Source of the DNA: Mycobacterium xenopi
GTDB taxonomy: Bacteria > Actinomycetota > Actinomycetes > Mycobacteriales > Mycobacteriaceae
Assembly: GCF_009936235.1 (NCBI RefSeq)
Contig: NZ_AP022314.1
Coordinates: 1,178,001 to 1,242,000 of the forward strand
Reading direction: 5' to 3'
DNA length: 64,000 nucleotides
Position 1 is the stretch's first letter, and each line of letters begins with the position of its first letter. Positions 62,487 through 64,000 of this stretch are shown here, in pieces. A program made the translations under genes and the position numbers. Under the pieces are notes generated by a model. That model did not search any database and had not been told where the DNA came from. It saw nothing but the letters and a program-made list of their open reading frames with translations.

Positions 62487-62517
62487 ACCGTGGTAACGGT
62501 GCGTGCCCACCGCCGGT

Positions 62518-63093
62518 TCACCGACCGGTGTCGAGCAGTCGGGGCCAGATCCGCACCATGCGCGCCCATTCAAGCTTGAACCATGGTGTGAAAGTGTGTG
62601 GCGCGCTAGCGATCTCGGTTTGCAGCGTGTGCGGCGCAACGTAGCGCCAATGCGCGATTTCGTCGGTGTTTGGCCGCGGCTGCTCGGCGGTGCGACCGGC
62701 GTAGACCCAGCACAGCTCGTGCTCGGCGCCTTGTCGGTCGTACTGCGCGTGGTAGCGGAATTTGAACAGGAACTGCAACTCCGCGCGCAGGCCGAGTTCC
62801 TCCCACAACCGGCGGTGGATCGCGCGGTTCATCGTCTCGCCGCGGCGAGGATGCGAGCAGCAACTGTTGGACCAGTAACCAGGCCAGAGGCGTTTGCTGT
62901 TCGCACGCTGCTGAACGAGCAGGTGGCCCGCCGGGTTGAACACGAAGAGCGAGAACGCGCGGTGTAGTGTGCCGCTGCCCCGATGGGCGTCGGCCTTGGC
63001 CAGGAAGCCGATTTCGCGGTCATGGACGTCGACGAGGATCAGTTGCTCGTCGTCGCTGCGGACCACTCGGTTGTCCGATCCCCGGGATTTCAT
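62518..63093 (-). CDS. idi: isopentenyl-diphosphate delta-isomerase, type I
   Basis: A 191-residue Nudix-fold enzyme interconverting IPP and DMAPP. The catalytic cysteine and metal-binding His are in YWSNSCCSHPRRGETMNRA, and the Nudix-like helix is RAIHRRLWEELGL. The acidic metal ligands are in GAEHELCWVYAGR, and the conserved Trp in EIAHWRY. Start MKSRGSDNRVVRS. Idi is dispensable where the MEP pathway gives both products, so extra DMAPP is probably for prenyl donors. Its gene lies 19 bases from ctaB on the same strand. Confidence 0.93.
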   Translation of the reverse strand: MKSRGSDNRVVRSDDEQLILVDVHDREIGFLAKADAHRGSGTLHRAFSLFVFNPAGHLLVQQRANSKRLWPGYWSNSCCSHPRRGETMNRAIHRRLWEELGLRAELQFLFKFRYHAQYDRQGAEHELCWVYAGRTAEQPRPNTDEIAHWRYVAPHTLQTEIASAPHTFTPWFKLEWARMVRIWPRLLDTGR

Positions 63094-63112
63094 TGGTGCT
63101 GCGCCCAGCCGG

Positions 63113-64000
63113 TCAGCGCGTCGGCAGCGTCGGCAGCGCCAGCGCCGAATCCACTGCCAGCGCGCAGAACACCACCGCGAGATAGGTATTCGATCGCTGG
63201 AACAGCCGCATCGGATCAGCGGACTCGCCGCGACGCACCCGGGCGTGCAGTTGGCGGGCACTGACAAGGATCCATACCGCGCCGAGCACCGCGATGGCGC
63301 CGTACAACCATCCGGTGGCCAGCGTGACCAGGAGCGTCGCAAGCACCGTCAGCCGGGTGTAGACGAGGATCTGCTTGCTGACATGACGTTCGGTCGCCAC
63401 GGCGGGCAGCATGGGTACGCCGGCGGCCCGATAGTCGTCGGTGTGGCGCATGGCCAAGGCCCAGCTATGCGGCGGGGTCCAGAAAAAGACGATCGCAAAC
63501 ATCACGACTGCCGGCCATGCAATGGTGCCGGTGGCTGCCGCCCAGCCAATCATCACCGGCATGCCGTTGACGGCACCGCCCCAGACCACGTTGTGGGACG
63601 TGCGACGCTTGACGAGCATCGTGTAGATCAACACGTAGAACGCGATCGTCGCCACCGCCAGCAGGCCGGCCAGCATGGTCGTGGTCCGCCACAGCCACAG
63701 GACCGAACCGGCGCTGAGCGCAAGCCCGAACGCCAGCGCATGACGCTTCGGCACTGCGGCGCGGGCCAGCGGGCGCTGCGCGGTGCGCTTCATCAGCTTG
63801 TCGATGTCGGCGTCGGCAACGCAATTCAGTGTGTTGGCCCCCGCCGCGGCCAGCATCCCGCCGACCACGGTATTGAGCAGCACCACCGGATGCACGGTGC
63901 CGCGCTCGGCCAGCAGCATCGCCGGGACCGCCCCCACCACGAGGTGGATGGTCCGCGGCTTGGTCAGGGCCAGATAGTCGCGCAGTGTGGCGCGGACGCG
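63113..64000 (-). CDS. ctaB: protoheme IX farnesyltransferase (UbiA family), partial at window edge
   Basis: A UbiA-type prenyltransferase that adds farnesyl to heme B to give heme O for cytochrome oxidase. The frame is open to the last base (YLALTKPRTIHLVVGAVPA near the start), so only a few N-terminal residues are missing. The first aspartate motif is NCVADADIDKLMKRTAQRPL and the second DDYRAAGVPMLPAVATE, with WGGAVNGMPVMIGWAAATG between. About eight membrane helices. The mycobacterial ctaB is usually beside tkt as I recall, so this may be a second copy or a moved gene. Confidence 0.9.
   Translation of the reverse strand, partial: RVRATLRDYLALTKPRTIHLVVGAVPAMLLAERGTVHPVVLLNTVVGGMLAAAGANTLNCVADADIDKLMKRTAQRPLARAAVPKRHALAFGLALSAGSVLWLWRTTTMLAGLLAVATIAFYVLIYTMLVKRRTSHNVVWGGAVNGMPVMIGWAAATGTIAWPAVVMFAIVFFWTPPHSWALAMRHTDDYRAAGVPMLPAVATERHVSKQILVYTRLTVLATLLVTLATGWLYGAIAVLGAVWILVSARQLHARVRRGESADPMRLFQRSNTYLAVVFCALAVDSALALPTLPTR

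Noticed and set aside
60445..64000. Integrative element or genomic island using tRNA-Arg as attachment site
   Set aside because: No integrase and no second copy of the tRNA 3' end was found in the window; the idea is kept only as a speculation for the hemA group.

Overview
The window is a GC-rich actinobacterial chromosome segment whose gene content and order match a Mycobacterium, most likely a slow-growing non-tuberculous species. The evidence is the run kdc / SRPBCC / dapC / fadA-fadB / xpb / moaC-mog-moaE / rpfA / moaD-moaA / cspB / fadE10 / sepH / serC / fprB / citA / gltA2 / arfABC / prrBA / accD3 / echA6. From memory of M. tuberculosis H37Rv, this is the order of Rv0853c to about Rv0912. 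Between these core genes lie blocks that I do not recall from H37Rv. Species cannot be fixed from the sequence alone.

Layout. 1-9 kb: a decarboxylase cut by the window edge, two SRPBCC genes (the second split by a 1,695-bp IS1380-type element), dapC, and the fadA-fadB beta-oxidation pair. 9-15 kb: an accessory catabolic cassette built around a TetR regulator with twin operators (methyltransferase, two F420-type LLM oxidoreductases, FAD monooxygenase, Zn-ribbon DUF35 protein and thiolase). 15-24 kb: XPB helicase and molybdopterin genes on both sides of rpfA, with a five-copy 56-bp MIRU-type repeat in front of moaE and a c-di-AMP (ydaO) riboswitch in front of rpfA. 24-38 kb: cspB, fadE10, membrane proteins, MarR regulator, rRNA methyltransferase, sepH, serC, a diiron oxygenase and fprB. 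38-48 kb: citA, pdxH, gltA2, arfABC, prrBA and accD3. 48-53 kb: a glycosyltransferase and glycogen-debranching operon behind a perfect CIRCE heat-shock operator, then an MFS pump. 53-60 kb: echA6, a metallo-hydrolase, a 13E12-type HNH protein, a short antitoxin with its SRPBCC toxin, and a GAF-ANTAR regulator. 60-64 kb: tRNA-Arg(CCT), a full-length second-type hemA, a PAS protein, idi and ctaB.

The most interesting points are (a) the CIRCE element, which places glycogen or alpha-glucan genes under apparent HrcA control; (b) the isolated hemA-PAS-idi-ctaB group, which would join the first step of tetrapyrrole synthesis to heme farnesylation; and (c) the MIRU array, in which each unit is an 18-codon frame with its own Shine-Dalgarno sequence, stop-start coupled to the next and finally to moaE.

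Six single-base frame breaks (transposase, fadB twice, moaA, a VOC protein, accD3) all change the length of a short G or C run. Those genes are listed as frameshifted. Assembly or base-calling error is at least as likely as true decay. No gene-free stretch exceeds 300 bases except the rpfA leader (21874-22303), which holds the riboswitch and interlocking inverted repeats.
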